DNA from: Amorphophallus konjac
Taxonomy: Eukaryota > Streptophyta > Magnoliopsida > Alismatales > Araceae
Length of the DNA: 64,000 bases
Direction of reading: 5' to 3'
Assembly (NCBI GenBank): GCA_022559845.1
Contig: CM040118.1
Coordinates: 441,438,053 to 441,502,052 of the forward strand
Numbering within the stretch: position 1 is the first letter of the stretch; every line of letters begins with the position of its first letter. The notes beneath the pieces were generated by a model. The model saw only the letters and a program-made list of their open reading frames with translations, was not told the DNA's origin and searched no databases. Positions 42,115 through 52,210 of the stretch are shown in pieces. Both the position numbers and the translations under genes were made by a program.

Positions 42115-43183
42115 TGGAGATACTTTTCATAGTTGGATACTCTTGTGTTTACTTTGTATATTTGTATATTAATTTTTGCTTTCTTTACTTGTGCAGGAAA
42201 ACGAAGAAAAATTTTTGAAAAACAAAGAAAGAGGAAGATCGAATCTGAAATTCCAAGGATAGGAAACGTTGTTGAAAGCCCGGCAGCATTGCTAAAGGAC
42301 TGAAATCAAGAAACAGGTTCTATCTTTCCACTTTCTGAAAATTTTTTACAAAAATCTGAAAATTTCTTGAAAACTCTATAAAAATAAAAAACAATCAAAA
42401 CAAAAGAAAAATTTTCATGCTGGTTAGTTAGGTTCATTAACTAAAAACAAAAAACAAAAAAAAATCTTCATTTGTACCAAATAAAAGACCTCATTGCAAG
42501 AGTAGAAACTACACTTTCATGCTCTAGGTCATGCATCATTTAGCTTAGAATTTGTCTTTGTTTAATTTCTGCATTGCATTTTGAAGATCGCGAGGGGCAA
42601 GGTACGTTATACTGATCCCAGTCTGGCATTCATTTTTGCATAAAGAACCCCTTGTTTGAAATTGTGGTGTGCATTTCATTTCAAAATATTTTAAGGGCAA
42701 CACCCCTAACAAGATAAGGTGGGGATTTCATCACCCTCCCTTAGCCCGAAAACCACAATTTCCTTGCATCTCTGCATTACCTAGGCCTTAATAAAAGCCA
42801 GTAGACGTTGGCCCTAGGATCACACTGTGATTCCTGTGATACTTAGGTTTATCCTCTTATGAAAACTGGTGTCTAAGACAAGACGGTCGGATGGCAAACG
42901 CCTTAAGCGGGATTGTGGTTTTGTATAATAAGGTCCCTACGAAAGTAGGGGGAACCTCCCACTTCCCCACCCCTTACCTGGCCGGTGGACATACTGAGGG
43001 TGAATTTAAGTTCATTTTAATCACTTTGTGAAACCACAGTTGTAGGTCTGAGTCGCATCTAGGTCATTAGGATAATTTGTGTTAACTTGTTTGTGTTTGC
43101 ATAAAAAAAGTTTTGAAAAATTGAAAAAAAATATATATATGATTTGAAATACTAAAAAAAATGTAAAAAAAAAAATTCATTTT
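42115..43183 (+). other. Element E 5' leader, non-coding
   Basis: About 1.07 kb between primer site and gag, A-rich, with no supportable ORF. Long untranslated leaders are common in Athila/Tat elements. Confidence 0.65.
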
Positions 43184-45451
43184 ATGGCCATTCATCTTGG
43201 AGGGAAACCCACGCCTATGAAGGAGCATTTTTATCCTTCTTCTTACAAGCCCTCCACCTGTATTCAACTCCCCGATATTCACGTTGATCAATATGAGATT
43301 CGCCCTAGTCTCATCCAGATGCTCCCATCTTTTTATGGGAATCTCAATGAAAATCCTTATAAGCATTTAGATGATTTTCTAGAAGTTTGCTCACTGATCA
43401 AAATTCAGAATTTTAATGATGATGCCCTTAAATTAATTTTATTTCCATTCTCGTTAAAAGATAAAGCAAAATGTTGGTTAAGGAGTTTTCGCAAGATTAT
43501 CAAGACTTGGGAAGATATGCAGTCAGAATTTTTAAAAAAAATTTACCCCATAGGCCAAACCAACATGATGAGAAGGGCGATTACAGGATTTACTTAATGT
43601 CCGGGAGAGCAACTTCATGAATCTTGGGTGAGATTAAAGGAGCTAGTGAGTCAATGTCCACATCATGGGTTGCCCAGATGGCAAATTATCTTTACATTTT
43701 ATGAGGGGTTATCCAATTTTGATAGGCAGATGGTGGACATATATTGTGGAGGGGCATTTTTAAGTAAAAGTGAAGATGAGGCATATGATCTATTTGAGAT
43801 TTTGAGTGAAAATTCAATAAATCGTGCCTCCATCTCATCTCATCAACAACTTGTAGGACATGTCAAACAGGCGGAAAACCCAATCCACACTTTCATGGAA
43901 GTGTGTGAATTCTGTGCCAGTCTCACTCACCATGTGAGTGAATGCCCTACTATAGCCCGACTCTCTCCCGTCATCCAAGCACAGGTCCAAAATTCCCTAG
44001 GATTCTCTCAGCTCAAGCATGTTGCAGATGATGATAATCTTGGCTGGAGTAATCACACAAATTTGCCTTGGATGGATTCAACAATCCAAACCCATTTGTC
44101 TACACCTCTACCCCAAGCAATTCACGAGCAGCCCATGTATACTCAACTTCATCTCAACTCATCTCACCCCGATTTCGGACTCAATGTCAATACTAAGGGT
44201 GATTCACCGGGCCACTACTTTGAAGCTCAAAGCGTGTACTCTCAGTCTACTTACCATGACCCTTCGTCAATATTCAACCAACCCTCTCGATACGTGAATG
44301 ATGATGATGATGATCCGATGCTTGGCATTTTGGCTCAAGATATCATTATTGGGAGTGAGGGGGAGTGCGCAAGCCATACCATGATGAAGGAAGGGACGGA
44401 ATTAGGGGATGAATTAAAGAACACAAATGAACCTATTGATATCATCACCCCATTCTATGAATGTTTTGAGATTGAGAATATCACTGAGAAAATTAGTGGC
44501 CCAAACAACTTAATTGAGGATCTACATGTCGAGGAGGATTGCTTTATGATTAATAATCATGTTGATTTAGTGGAACTTAATTCTCCTCCCTTGGAAGAAC
44601 TTGATGATGGGGCCTTGTTCGAAAAGTTTATATTTCCTCTATCAACCCCATTGTTGGAAAATTTGATTAAGAATCTTCAGGTGAGTGATGAGTATGATGA
44701 AAGCTCCGTCTTTGAAAAATTCCCATTTGATCTTACCTTTGATGAAGGGGCCGAGCTGGAACAATTTACATTTGATCTTCCCACTTCATTATTGGGAAAT
44801 TTGATTCACAATTTTCGATTAAATGATGAATGTGATAAAGGGGTTTTATTAGAAACTTTCAAATTTGATCTACCCATTGAGCCCGATCCCCTCATGTTTG
44901 AATCATTGGATCAATTTGATTCTGGGCTCGTGCTACCCCTGCCAGATGAGCCTCTTCCATATGACATTCTGGGACCTGAGGGGGATGGATCAACAATATT
45001 CACTTTTGATTTAACTCCCCATCAGGAAGACAAGTTGATTGGTACCCTTCTAACACATGAGGCTGTTACTGGGAAGACTGTGGCTAATCATGACACTCTT
45101 ATCCCTAAGCCACCGTTTGATGACCAAGTTCCCAAGGAGGAACCAGTCAATAAAGAGGTCATCAGGAGGGACGATACAGGTAAAAGGGACCGATGGATTG
45201 ATATTATGAAAGGGTTATACCTTGATCTTGACAAATTATTGGCCACAGATCATTTTTTGATATCTAAAGCAGAAAACTGGATCGCACACAGGGTTAATGT
45301 TACAAACAATCATGTGCGAGTCCTGCCTCTTTCTAGCCCCGGTCCATACATGTCTACTCTTGTCTTCCAATGGATTAAGGGCTGGAATTTGAAGGAAGAC
45401 AAGATCACGTGGTGGCTCATTCTGAATGCCACGCGTTGGTTAATGAGCTAA
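43184..45451 (+). pseudogene. gag: Element E Gag (one in-frame stop)
   Basis: About 755 codons in one frame, interrupted only by TAA at 43595-43597. Residues about 45-200 form the retrotransposon Gag domain (FYGNLNENPYKHLDDFLEVC, LFPFSLKDKAKCWL, TWEDMQSEFLKKIYP, then CPHHGLPRWQIIFTFYEGL), diagnostic for Athila-like gag. A zinc knuckle of C-X2-C-X4-H-X4-C type (CEFCASLTHHVSEC) lies near residue 245. The acidic C-terminal half has degenerate repeats around FxFDLPxxLLxNLI (44600-44900). Where a protease and reverse transcriptase should follow, the sequence goes straight to the post-pol hairpin. It seems to have served a non-autonomous element. Confidence 0.85.
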
Positions 45452-45494
45452 TGAGCTACATGGTGTCTGGCTGACGACATAAAAGTTAGCGCTT

Positions 45495-45512
45495 CTTAGG
45501 AGGCAACCTAAG
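45495..45512 (+). promoter_or_regulatory. GGAGGCAACC hairpin of Athila/Tat type
   Basis: CTTAGGAGGCAACCTAAG folds as CTTAGG/CCTAAG with a short loop. From memory, a TTGGGAGGCAACCCAA-like hairpin follows pol in Athila/Tat elements; here it follows gag directly, marking the pol deletion point or the derivative's design. Confidence 0.6.
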
Positions 45513-45740
45513 TGATTTTTGTGTGGTAATAAATTGTTGTGGGAAATTAGCTGTGTTTAGGGATTCGAGAGATAAGGACAACGGAGAGCCAAGCAAAAAG
45601 TATTTTATTACACACAAAAGCAAACAAAGAGATTACATCGGAATCCACCTTCTTTCTTCACATTACTTGTCTTGCCGCTCTCTGGGGCAAGATTCTCTAG
45701 AGGGTATTCCCAAGCCGAGATCAGCGGTATTACTACCGCA

Positions 45741-48221
45741 CTAAGGACGCCGATCTGAGGGGGCAGCAAAGAAGCTACTGACACGAAAGCCACGCTCTCG
45801 TGCTCTTCGATAGCGTTCTTCGCCATCCTTCAGCCATTGCTCGGCTAGGCCGAGACTAGTCCTCAATTCAAAAAGTTGGGCCTCCAGGGCCCTCTTCTCC
45901 TCTTTCTCGGTCGATCTCTTGGCTTTCTCTCTGTCTCTGTCCTGTTCTCTCTCAGCCCGTTCTCTCTCTCTATCTTCTCTTTCTAATTGAAGGGTGATTC
46001 TCAACTCCACAGCGTCCCTTGAAGAATCCTCATCTGGACGACACTGTAGTTCTTCTTCCAGCTCAGTTATTCTATCTTCCTTCTGAGTGGCATTTACAAG
46101 TGCCTCTTGTGTTTCTTTCTCCTGCCACACATTTCATCTCAGGCAAATAACAATACTTGAATAAGGGATGTTAAATGGTGAAATCCTCACCTGTACAGAA
46201 AGCATCCCCTCTGCCTCTGCAGCCCGTTGTGTGGCATGAGCAAGTTGCTCGTGGAGTTGATCCAGCTCGGATGTGGGAATCCATAGACTGGAAGAAACAC
46301 CATCTGCTCCCATCGCCGAAGAAACTGCATCAAGCTGAGCACGCTGCACATGTGGTGACATTAAGTGGTTAGCGCCCTGAATCTCAAAGCCTACCCGGAA
46401 TATGTATTGAAATACTTACTGATGAACCTAGAGCCGCTCTGGTATCACTCAGCTCTTGCTCCGTGTCCGCCAGACGAGCTCGTAAGTTCGTTATTATAGT
46501 ATCACGAACATCCTACAGTTATGGCTTTTGAGTTCACAAACAAAGAAAAAAAAAATTTTAAAAACAACAAAATGTAGAAGATACAAACATGGTTTCCTTA
46601 CCTCTACAAGCCCTCCGGGCTGGAGCCTTTCTGCATACATTGCTCTGTAGAGGCGTAGGTAATCATCGCTATCTTGTGCTTGAGATTCCACGAGTGTGCC
46701 TCCCCGTTGCCAATCTTCATATTGTTCAGGGAAGCGCACTCTCCAATCAACACAGGTGGCTGGTCCATGCATCTGCCTTTCGACACTAGGTGACATGGTC
46801 ATATCCACCCATTCTTGAGCCAGCCCTAAGGTCCGCATAGCTAATCGCAGCCTGAGGGGCTCGATTTCATTTAAGCAATGGAGCCAGAGGTCCCGTCCAA
46901 ACCGGGCGCGGCTTCCAATTACCCAAGGCTGGTCAACATCGACCATGTTCATAAAAGGCCTCCAGTTTACCTTTAAGAGGTTGCACGTATCTTCTCAGTT
47001 AAAAAAAAATTGAAATAAATGAAAAAAAAATTGAGAAAATAATTATCCTACCATCGTTGCAGGGAACTCTTGCAACTCTCGCCTGAACACCATCAGTTGG
47101 TAGGGTAAAGGTACAGTGCTCATGATGGGTTGCCACCGTCTCGCTAGAGGGACCGTCAGTGGTCGACAGTGTCGAGCCCTCCCCATTGGAAGGTAATAGT
47201 AGCTCCACAGCTACACCATCATGTGTCATTGATGAAAACACAAACAAAAATCAGAAAATAAAAAAATAAAAAAATAAAATAAAAATTTTCATTATCTGGA
47301 TTAAAGGCGTAAACCCATTTAGTGTCATCTCTTTGTCTGTCCTTTGCGACAGACTTGTAAACAGATGTGCCAGCACAGCAGCTCCCCAGGCGTATTGTCC
47401 TACTCTTTCCAAGTCTACAAGCAGTTCTAAGAAATGACAGTGGATACTGTCTCCCTTGGACCCCAGCAACAACTTGTCTAAGAGAAAGAGGAGGAACCTC
47501 CTTAGATCCATATTGGTCCGCTCCCAATTGCTGGTATCCATACAATACATAGCACGGGCACTTCTTTCTGCCCTTTCCATAAATTCTTCTATGGACTCAT
47601 CATCACGCGGACGCATGTCAGTAAGCCCTAAAGCTTCCATGATCGATGCCCTGGCTACTGACCTGTTCTTCCGACTATCTAACTCCATCCCCAACAAGTT
47701 ATGGGCACCTTCACGGTAATCCGCATAGGTGACACCAGTCACTGCTTCCCCATCCACTTTGAGGCCCGTGATTCGGACCACATCTTCCAAGCTGGGTACC
47801 ATATGCCCCCACGGCATCAGGAATGCTCTACTTACCGGGTCCCATCTTTCACGTAGAGCTTGGATCATTGCAAGGTCGATCTTGAGTGGCTCAATTCTGA
47901 GAAAGGGCCCGAATCCCATCACATCCAACCTCGCTTTCTGGAAGTCCGGTAGCCCTCGATATGCAGCCACGACCAGCTCCCACGAGATGTGTGACTTCAT
48001 CACACTCTGCACATACGCCAGAAATGAGAAATGGGAAGCTTTCCCAAGAAAGAACAGAGAAGAAGAAAGGAATGAAAGGAATCACTTACAAGCTGTGGTA
48101 GAGTCCTTTCACTCAAAAGTCCTTCAACTTCAGAGAATCTCCTGGCACTACTACCCGATCTACTCCTCTTCGAGGAGCGAGACGACTCCCCTTCAGCTCT
48201 AATGCTTGATTCACCCCCCAT
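45741..48221 (-). CDS. Plant mobile domain (PMD, MAIN/MAIL-like) protein, antisense gene inside element E, seven exons
   Basis: Exons on the minus strand: 48221-48090, 48006-47296, 47210-47052, 46970-46602, 46512-46420, 46343-46191, 46121-45741. All are multiples of three and joined in phase 0, giving about 665 residues. Introns are 69-89 nt; five have GT..AG ends, while intron 2 starts AT (47295-47294) after CAG, probably a mutated donor. Residues 1-44 are Ser/Arg-rich. Residues about 45-450 are the plant mobile domain (formerly aminotransferase-like, PF10536): FGPFLRIEPLKIDLAMIQALRERWDP, then TFxxPWGHMxPSLEDV-like text, GLKVDGEAVTG, an exon joint reading GFTPLIQ-LWSYYYLPMGR, and the VNWRPF and VIGSRARFGRDLWLHCLNEIEPLR segments. 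Exons 5-7 code a highly charged coiled coil. PMD proteins such as Arabidopsis MAIN and MAIL1 act in transposon silencing, and PMD genes are often carried by transposons. Annotated as a probable gene; expression is unknown. Confidence 0.8.
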
Positions 48222-48308
48222 TCTGAACTTTGAGCAACACTCACTACTTCCCTTTCACTCGACTCTACTCTCACAACTTCGATGTTCTCCGGTCGAGTGA
48301 AAAGGGGG

Positions 48309-48316
48309 GTATTTAT
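48309..48316 (-). promoter_or_regulatory. TATA box of the antisense PMD gene
   Basis: TATAAATA reads on the minus strand 88 bp upstream of the first ATG (48221), so a transcript start near 48280 would leave a short 5' UTR. The gene thus appears to have its own promoter, independent of the LTR. Confidence 0.6.
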
Positions 48317-48812
48317 AAGATTGACGAGGAGTGATCAGCATCTCGCACCATCGCATCTAGCCATAGCCTTTGCGACACGTCATCCTCCCGTTAATCTCGC
48401 ACCCACTCTACCATATAGAGTGGTCAAGTCGGAGACGTGCTTTATTGACTTTTTCTCTCTTTTCGGTCCAAAGATTCGTTGTGTTTCTTGTCCCGTTGTA
48501 ACCACCTTTCGCCCAAAACACGCAATAGGGGGACATTTCTGCGGGAAATCCGGCTCCGTAACTCACGTTGCCATCATTGGTCGATTCCTTTTGAAATACA
48601 TGAACATTGGGTCCCACTCCTTGTGTTAATTCCTGGCTTCTGATATGATTTCTTGTTTTAGTATGTTTATTTTTCAGTTGTCAGGCCAAGCTGCACCGAC
48701 GCCCTCGTCATTTTACCCCGCCATCAGGTTGTATCCTTCCATCCCAACTATATTATCTCTTTACATGTCCTCTGATCTTTCTACTATTTATGCCATTGAG
48801 GACAATGTCATT

Positions 48813-48829
48813 TAAGTTGGGGGGGGAGA
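48813..48829 (+). promoter_or_regulatory. Internal polypurine-like tract, element E
   Basis: TAAGTTGGGGGGGAGA preceded by GAGGACAATGTC, the arrangement typical for Athila/Tat elements. It lies 970 bp before the 3' LTR, so it is an extra or ancestral plus-strand primer. Confidence 0.65.
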
Positions 48830-49233
48830 TATTCAAAAAAAAAATTCAATTTTTTTTTTAAACTTTCAACAATTTTTTTTTTACTTTCTTGAATTGTCAT
48901 GTGAAACAACAGTTTTTCCCGAGTTGAATTTCGTGATTCATGTCGCATGAAAAGTGATTCTAGAATGGAAATGACTAGAGACTCGGATGATGGATAATTT
49001 ATTTACTCTAGCCATGGAAAACTGATTTAAAGAATCTCTTTAAAAGTTCAGATGCACTTTCAAAGAAAAGAAAAATCACGTTGCACGCTAATGAAACAAG
49101 AAGGACAAGCCTTCTGTTATTTGAGACAGACTGTCTGATATTCTGCATTTTCTGAAGAAGAAATATGTTAGAAGCTTTCTGCCATAGAAAAGTATGAGAA
49201 AAAAAATAAAGCACCATGAAAAATGCTCCGATT

Positions 49234-49285
49234 CTGAGTAACTGGGCCTACTTCACCTAAGACGTGTTGAGGTTCGCGTCAAAAG
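49234..49285 (+). ncRNA. Putative structured RNA motif, copy 1 of E
   Basis: CTGAGTAAC opening as in the Copia copies. Outer stem TGGGCCT (49243-49249) with AGGTTCG (49270-49276), inner stem CAC (49254-49256) with GTG (49264-49266), loop CTAAGAC, tail CGTCAAAAGG. Confidence 0.65.
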
Positions 49286-49302
49286 GAAAAGGGAACTTGG
49301 AT

Positions 49303-49353
49303 CTGTGGAACCGAGCCTACTTCACCTAAGACGTGTTGAGGTTCGCGTAAAAC
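49303..49353 (+). ncRNA. Putative structured RNA motif, copy 2 of E
   Basis: Outer stem CGAGCCT (49312-49318) with AGGTTCG (49339-49345). Compared with copy 1 the 5' side changes T to C and G to A, turning two G-U pairs into Watson-Crick pairs. Inner stem CAC/GTG, loop CTAAGAC, tail CGTAAAAC. It starts 69 bp after copy 1. Confidence 0.65.
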
Positions 49354-49785
49354 AGTGAAGGGTAGTGCAGCATCATGTGTGTAAAGAAAAAAAAAGGGAA
49401 AAAGAAAGTAGAAAAGAAAAATATATATATAGTGATCCCAAAAGGGACATATCAATAAGGCAGACAAAAAGCTAATGTGCATTGAACGCTCTAAGTAAGA
49501 AGTGCAGAATTGAAAGGCATTTGTTCAGAATAGCAAGTGGAGGATGCAATTGTCTTCACTATGGACTTAGCATTACACATGCACAAGTGCTACTGAATTT
49601 TGATTAGATTCTTGATCATGTACCTGAATTTCCGATATAAGGCTAGTTTGTGGTAATTACTCCAGAGTCCTGATCTTTAGTTAACTCTATGAAAGATGAA
49701 CTGCAAATGAGGCCTGAATATCTTTAAACTCTTGTTAGTTCTAAATTTTTTTCATTATGTGCATTGCTAAGGGACTAGCAATGAG

Positions 49786-49797
49786 TAAGTTGGGGGG
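49786..49797 (+). promoter_or_regulatory. Polypurine tract adjoining 3' LTR of E
   Basis: GTAAGTTGGGGGG directly before the LTR start TGTGATT; it resembles the internal tract at 48813. Confidence 0.75.
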
Positions 49798-51688
49798 TGT
49801 GATTAATGTGTATTTTTATTATTTAATTCATGAGTATATGCATTTTATGAGCTTAATTGATATTAAATATACACTTCTCACACTTATTATTGATTTTGTA
49901 TCAAATGTTTAATTCTTTGAAATTAAATAAATTTTTATGATAATTTTTACGTATTTATGCAGGCACACAGTTCGAGGAAAACTCCAAGAAAAAGAAAATA
50001 AAAGAAAATAAAAATTATATTTTGAATGGGCCAAAAGCTCGAGGATTGGTTCAAAAAGAAAAGAAAAAAATTTTAGAACAAAAAATAAAATTATTTGCTA
50101 TTTTTTTGGAATTTTCTAAGTATATATAGATATATATATAGTTATATAGATATATATATTTATATAATATATATATATATATAAATATATATATATATAT
50201 TAAAATTAAAAAAAATAAAAATTTCAAACCCGCCCCGCCCCCTTCCCGCCTTCGCCGCCCGGCACGGGCGACGAGGCCGGACGAAGGCGGGCGAGGGGGG
50301 GTGCGTGGCGCGCGACGCGGAGGGGGGGGGGCCGTGGCGGTTCGAGGGCGAAGGCACGCGGAGGGGGGCCGGCACACGCGGCAGGCGGAGGGCACGCGGG
50401 CGCAGCGTGCGCCACGCGCACACGCGGCAGGCGCAGGGCGAGTGGGCGCACGGCGGGCCCACGGCAGGCGGCCGAACCCGCCTAACCAGTCGGCGCAACA
50501 CGCCGGCAGAGAGAGAAAATGAGAGAAAGAGAGAAGAAAAGGCCAAACAAAAATACCAAACAAATTCAGAAAAATCCGAAAAAAATGGCAAAGTTGGCAG
50601 AACCTACCTGCCTACCATTTTAGGCTAAAATTTGGTACACTTGTTTGGAGTGTTTTTGTAACCCCTATATAAAGGGTGCATTGGTCTTGAATGAGGAGTT
50701 AGCAAGTTAGTTAGCAAGTAGAATTAGCAAAATGGCAAGAAGGATGAGTAGGGGGAGAGCTAGCTTTGGTCACTTGTAATGTAAGTTGTTCTTTACATTT
50801 CTGAAGTTGTTGAGTGCATCAAGTTGTATTTTCAAAGCTTTTGAAGTCAAAGTTGTAAGTTGTTCTTATTTCAATAAAAGTTTCATTTTTGAATTCAGCC
50901 TGCTCTTAGCCTTATTTCGCATGGTTGTAATCTTTATTTCAATTTACTTTCTTCACAAAAGTTGTTTATTTACAAGTCTTCTTCAACTTCTCTGTTTATC
51001 ATTTCCTCAAATTCTTCCTATTTCATAGAGTTCTGGTCCGTTTTCTTAAGTGCTGTCCTGTGCATTTACTGTTCATCCGTGGTGATACCTTCTTCCATTT
51101 ATTCATTTTGAACTCTTTCTAGTCCTCAAATAACTTTGAGTTCTTCATAAGAGTTGTTCCTCTCTTATATATCTAAGTTTTATTCTTCTTGCACTTTGTC
51201 AAATTCCTCTTCTTTTGAGCTTTAGAATTAAGTTTTCAAGGTGCTGGTTTTCTGTCAATTACTGTTCATCCGAACCAATAGATCATAGTTTTTCAAGTTT
51301 TTCCTTATCTTCCTTTCATTTTCTGTTTCTGTGTTCTTCATAAAAGTTCTTCCTTTTTCAATTCTCTACAACTTTCATGTTTTACACTTCTTCTCATTCT
51401 GTCTATATTTGAAGTTATGCATTTTCTTCCAACCCCTATTTTCACTTGAATTCTGTTATGTTTTCCAATTTAAGTTTTCATAATCGCACTCCAAATTCCA
51501 ACAATTGATTTTTCAAAACACAAGAATATTTTCCAACTAAGAAAAATAACCAAATTCCTTCCCCGTGGGATCGACCCGTACTTACCATTATACTCATGTT
51601 TTCAAATCCATAAGTGAGTGAGTGCGGTTATAAATATTTGAAATTTGTGTGGCACGGCAATTTTAACAACGACTGTCGAGCAGCATCA
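49798..51688 (+). repeat. Element E 3' LTR
   Basis: 1891 bp, TGTGATT...CAGCATCA, followed by the TSD gaaca. The extra length against the 5' LTR comes mainly from the TA tract (about 50160-50200). TATA box 50666-50673. Confidence 0.93.
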
Positions 51689-51693
51689 GAACA

Positions 51694-51922
51694 CTCAGAA
51701 CATGCTAGCTCTCGGTTTAACAGACTGGTTGCCACATTAGCTGAAGTGTCAGCAGAGATGGGTACACGCATTGAGTTCACAAACCAGCAGATTAAACAGA
51801 ATCACCATGCTACTATCTCCGAGATCCAGAAGCTAAGGCTTTCTTATGCACACATAGTTGACAAGCTGGATCGGATGGCAGAGAACGTGAAGCCCGAGAC
51901 TTCTTCGTCCTCCTCGGAGTGA
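51694..51922 (+). pseudogene. Element D envelope-like protein, 3' portion after E
   Basis: The frame from the 5' portion resumes across the E target site and codes a coiled-coil C-terminus (RFNRLVATLAEVSAEMGTRI, ISEIQKLRLSYAHIVDKLDRM) ending in a serine run and TGA. It matches the general character of the C-terminus in B. It is not translatable in place because of E and the TAG at 40214. Confidence 0.75.
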
Positions 51923-51952
51923 ATGTCTGGATACTCCTCTTTTTGCTGTTGA

Positions 51953-52210
51953 CAAAGGGGGAGAGAGTCTATGTGTGTCATTGTCTGTCTAGGTGTGTCT
52001 AGATGTCAAGTCTTTGCCTTTGTTTTCATTCATGTAACTCGTGTTATGATACTTTTGAAAGGCATATCAAATGAATTTTCTGGCTGAAAACTGTGATAAT
52101 GATATATGTTATGATAGTTTCTGAATGGCATATCAAATGCATTTTCTGGTTGAAATAATCTCCTGATTGTCACAATGACTCATGGTTGTCATCATCAAAA
52201 AGGGGGAGAA
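51953..52210 (+). promoter_or_regulatory. Two polypurine tracts and a tandem duplication upstream of 3' LTR D
   Basis: CAAAGGGGGAGAGA (51953-51966) and AAAAAGGGGGAGAA (52197-52210, adjoining the LTR). Between them an imperfect repeat starts at 52042 and 52107 (GTTATGATA..., GGCATATCAAATG, ATTTTCTGG). The same layout, with unrelated repeat sequence, occurs in B. Confidence 0.75.

Larger units (their letters stand above)
48317..49785 (+). other. Element E region between PMD promoter and 3' LTR
   Basis: Non-coding. It contains GAGGACAATGTC and an internal G-rich purine tract (48813-48829), a TA tract (49422-49430) and two structured RNA motifs (49234 and 49303). Confidence 0.65.
40222..51688 (+). 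mobile_element. Element E: Athila/Tat-type Ty3/gypsy element with gag and an antisense plant-mobile-domain gene, no pol
   Basis: 11.5 kb, exact TSD gaaca (40217-40221 and 51689-51693), LTRs about 1.87-1.89 kb, Asp-tRNA primer site, Athila-like gag, a hairpin with GGAGGCAACC, and GAGGACAATGTC before a G-rich purine tract, all hallmarks of the Athila/Tat group. There is no protease, reverse transcriptase or integrase. Between gag and the 3' LTR lies a spliced gene on the other strand. The LTRs are nearly identical, so this is the youngest layer of the stack. Confidence 0.92.

Noticed and set aside
47219..47552. Separate small genes at the PMD locus on either strand.
   Set aside because: They are exon 2/3 sequence read in other frames or into introns; the phase-0 exon model explains the region.
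52036..52155. Tandem repeat near the 3' end of D as a satellite or origin.
   Set aside because: Only two imperfect units, located between two polypurine tracts of a retrotransposon.
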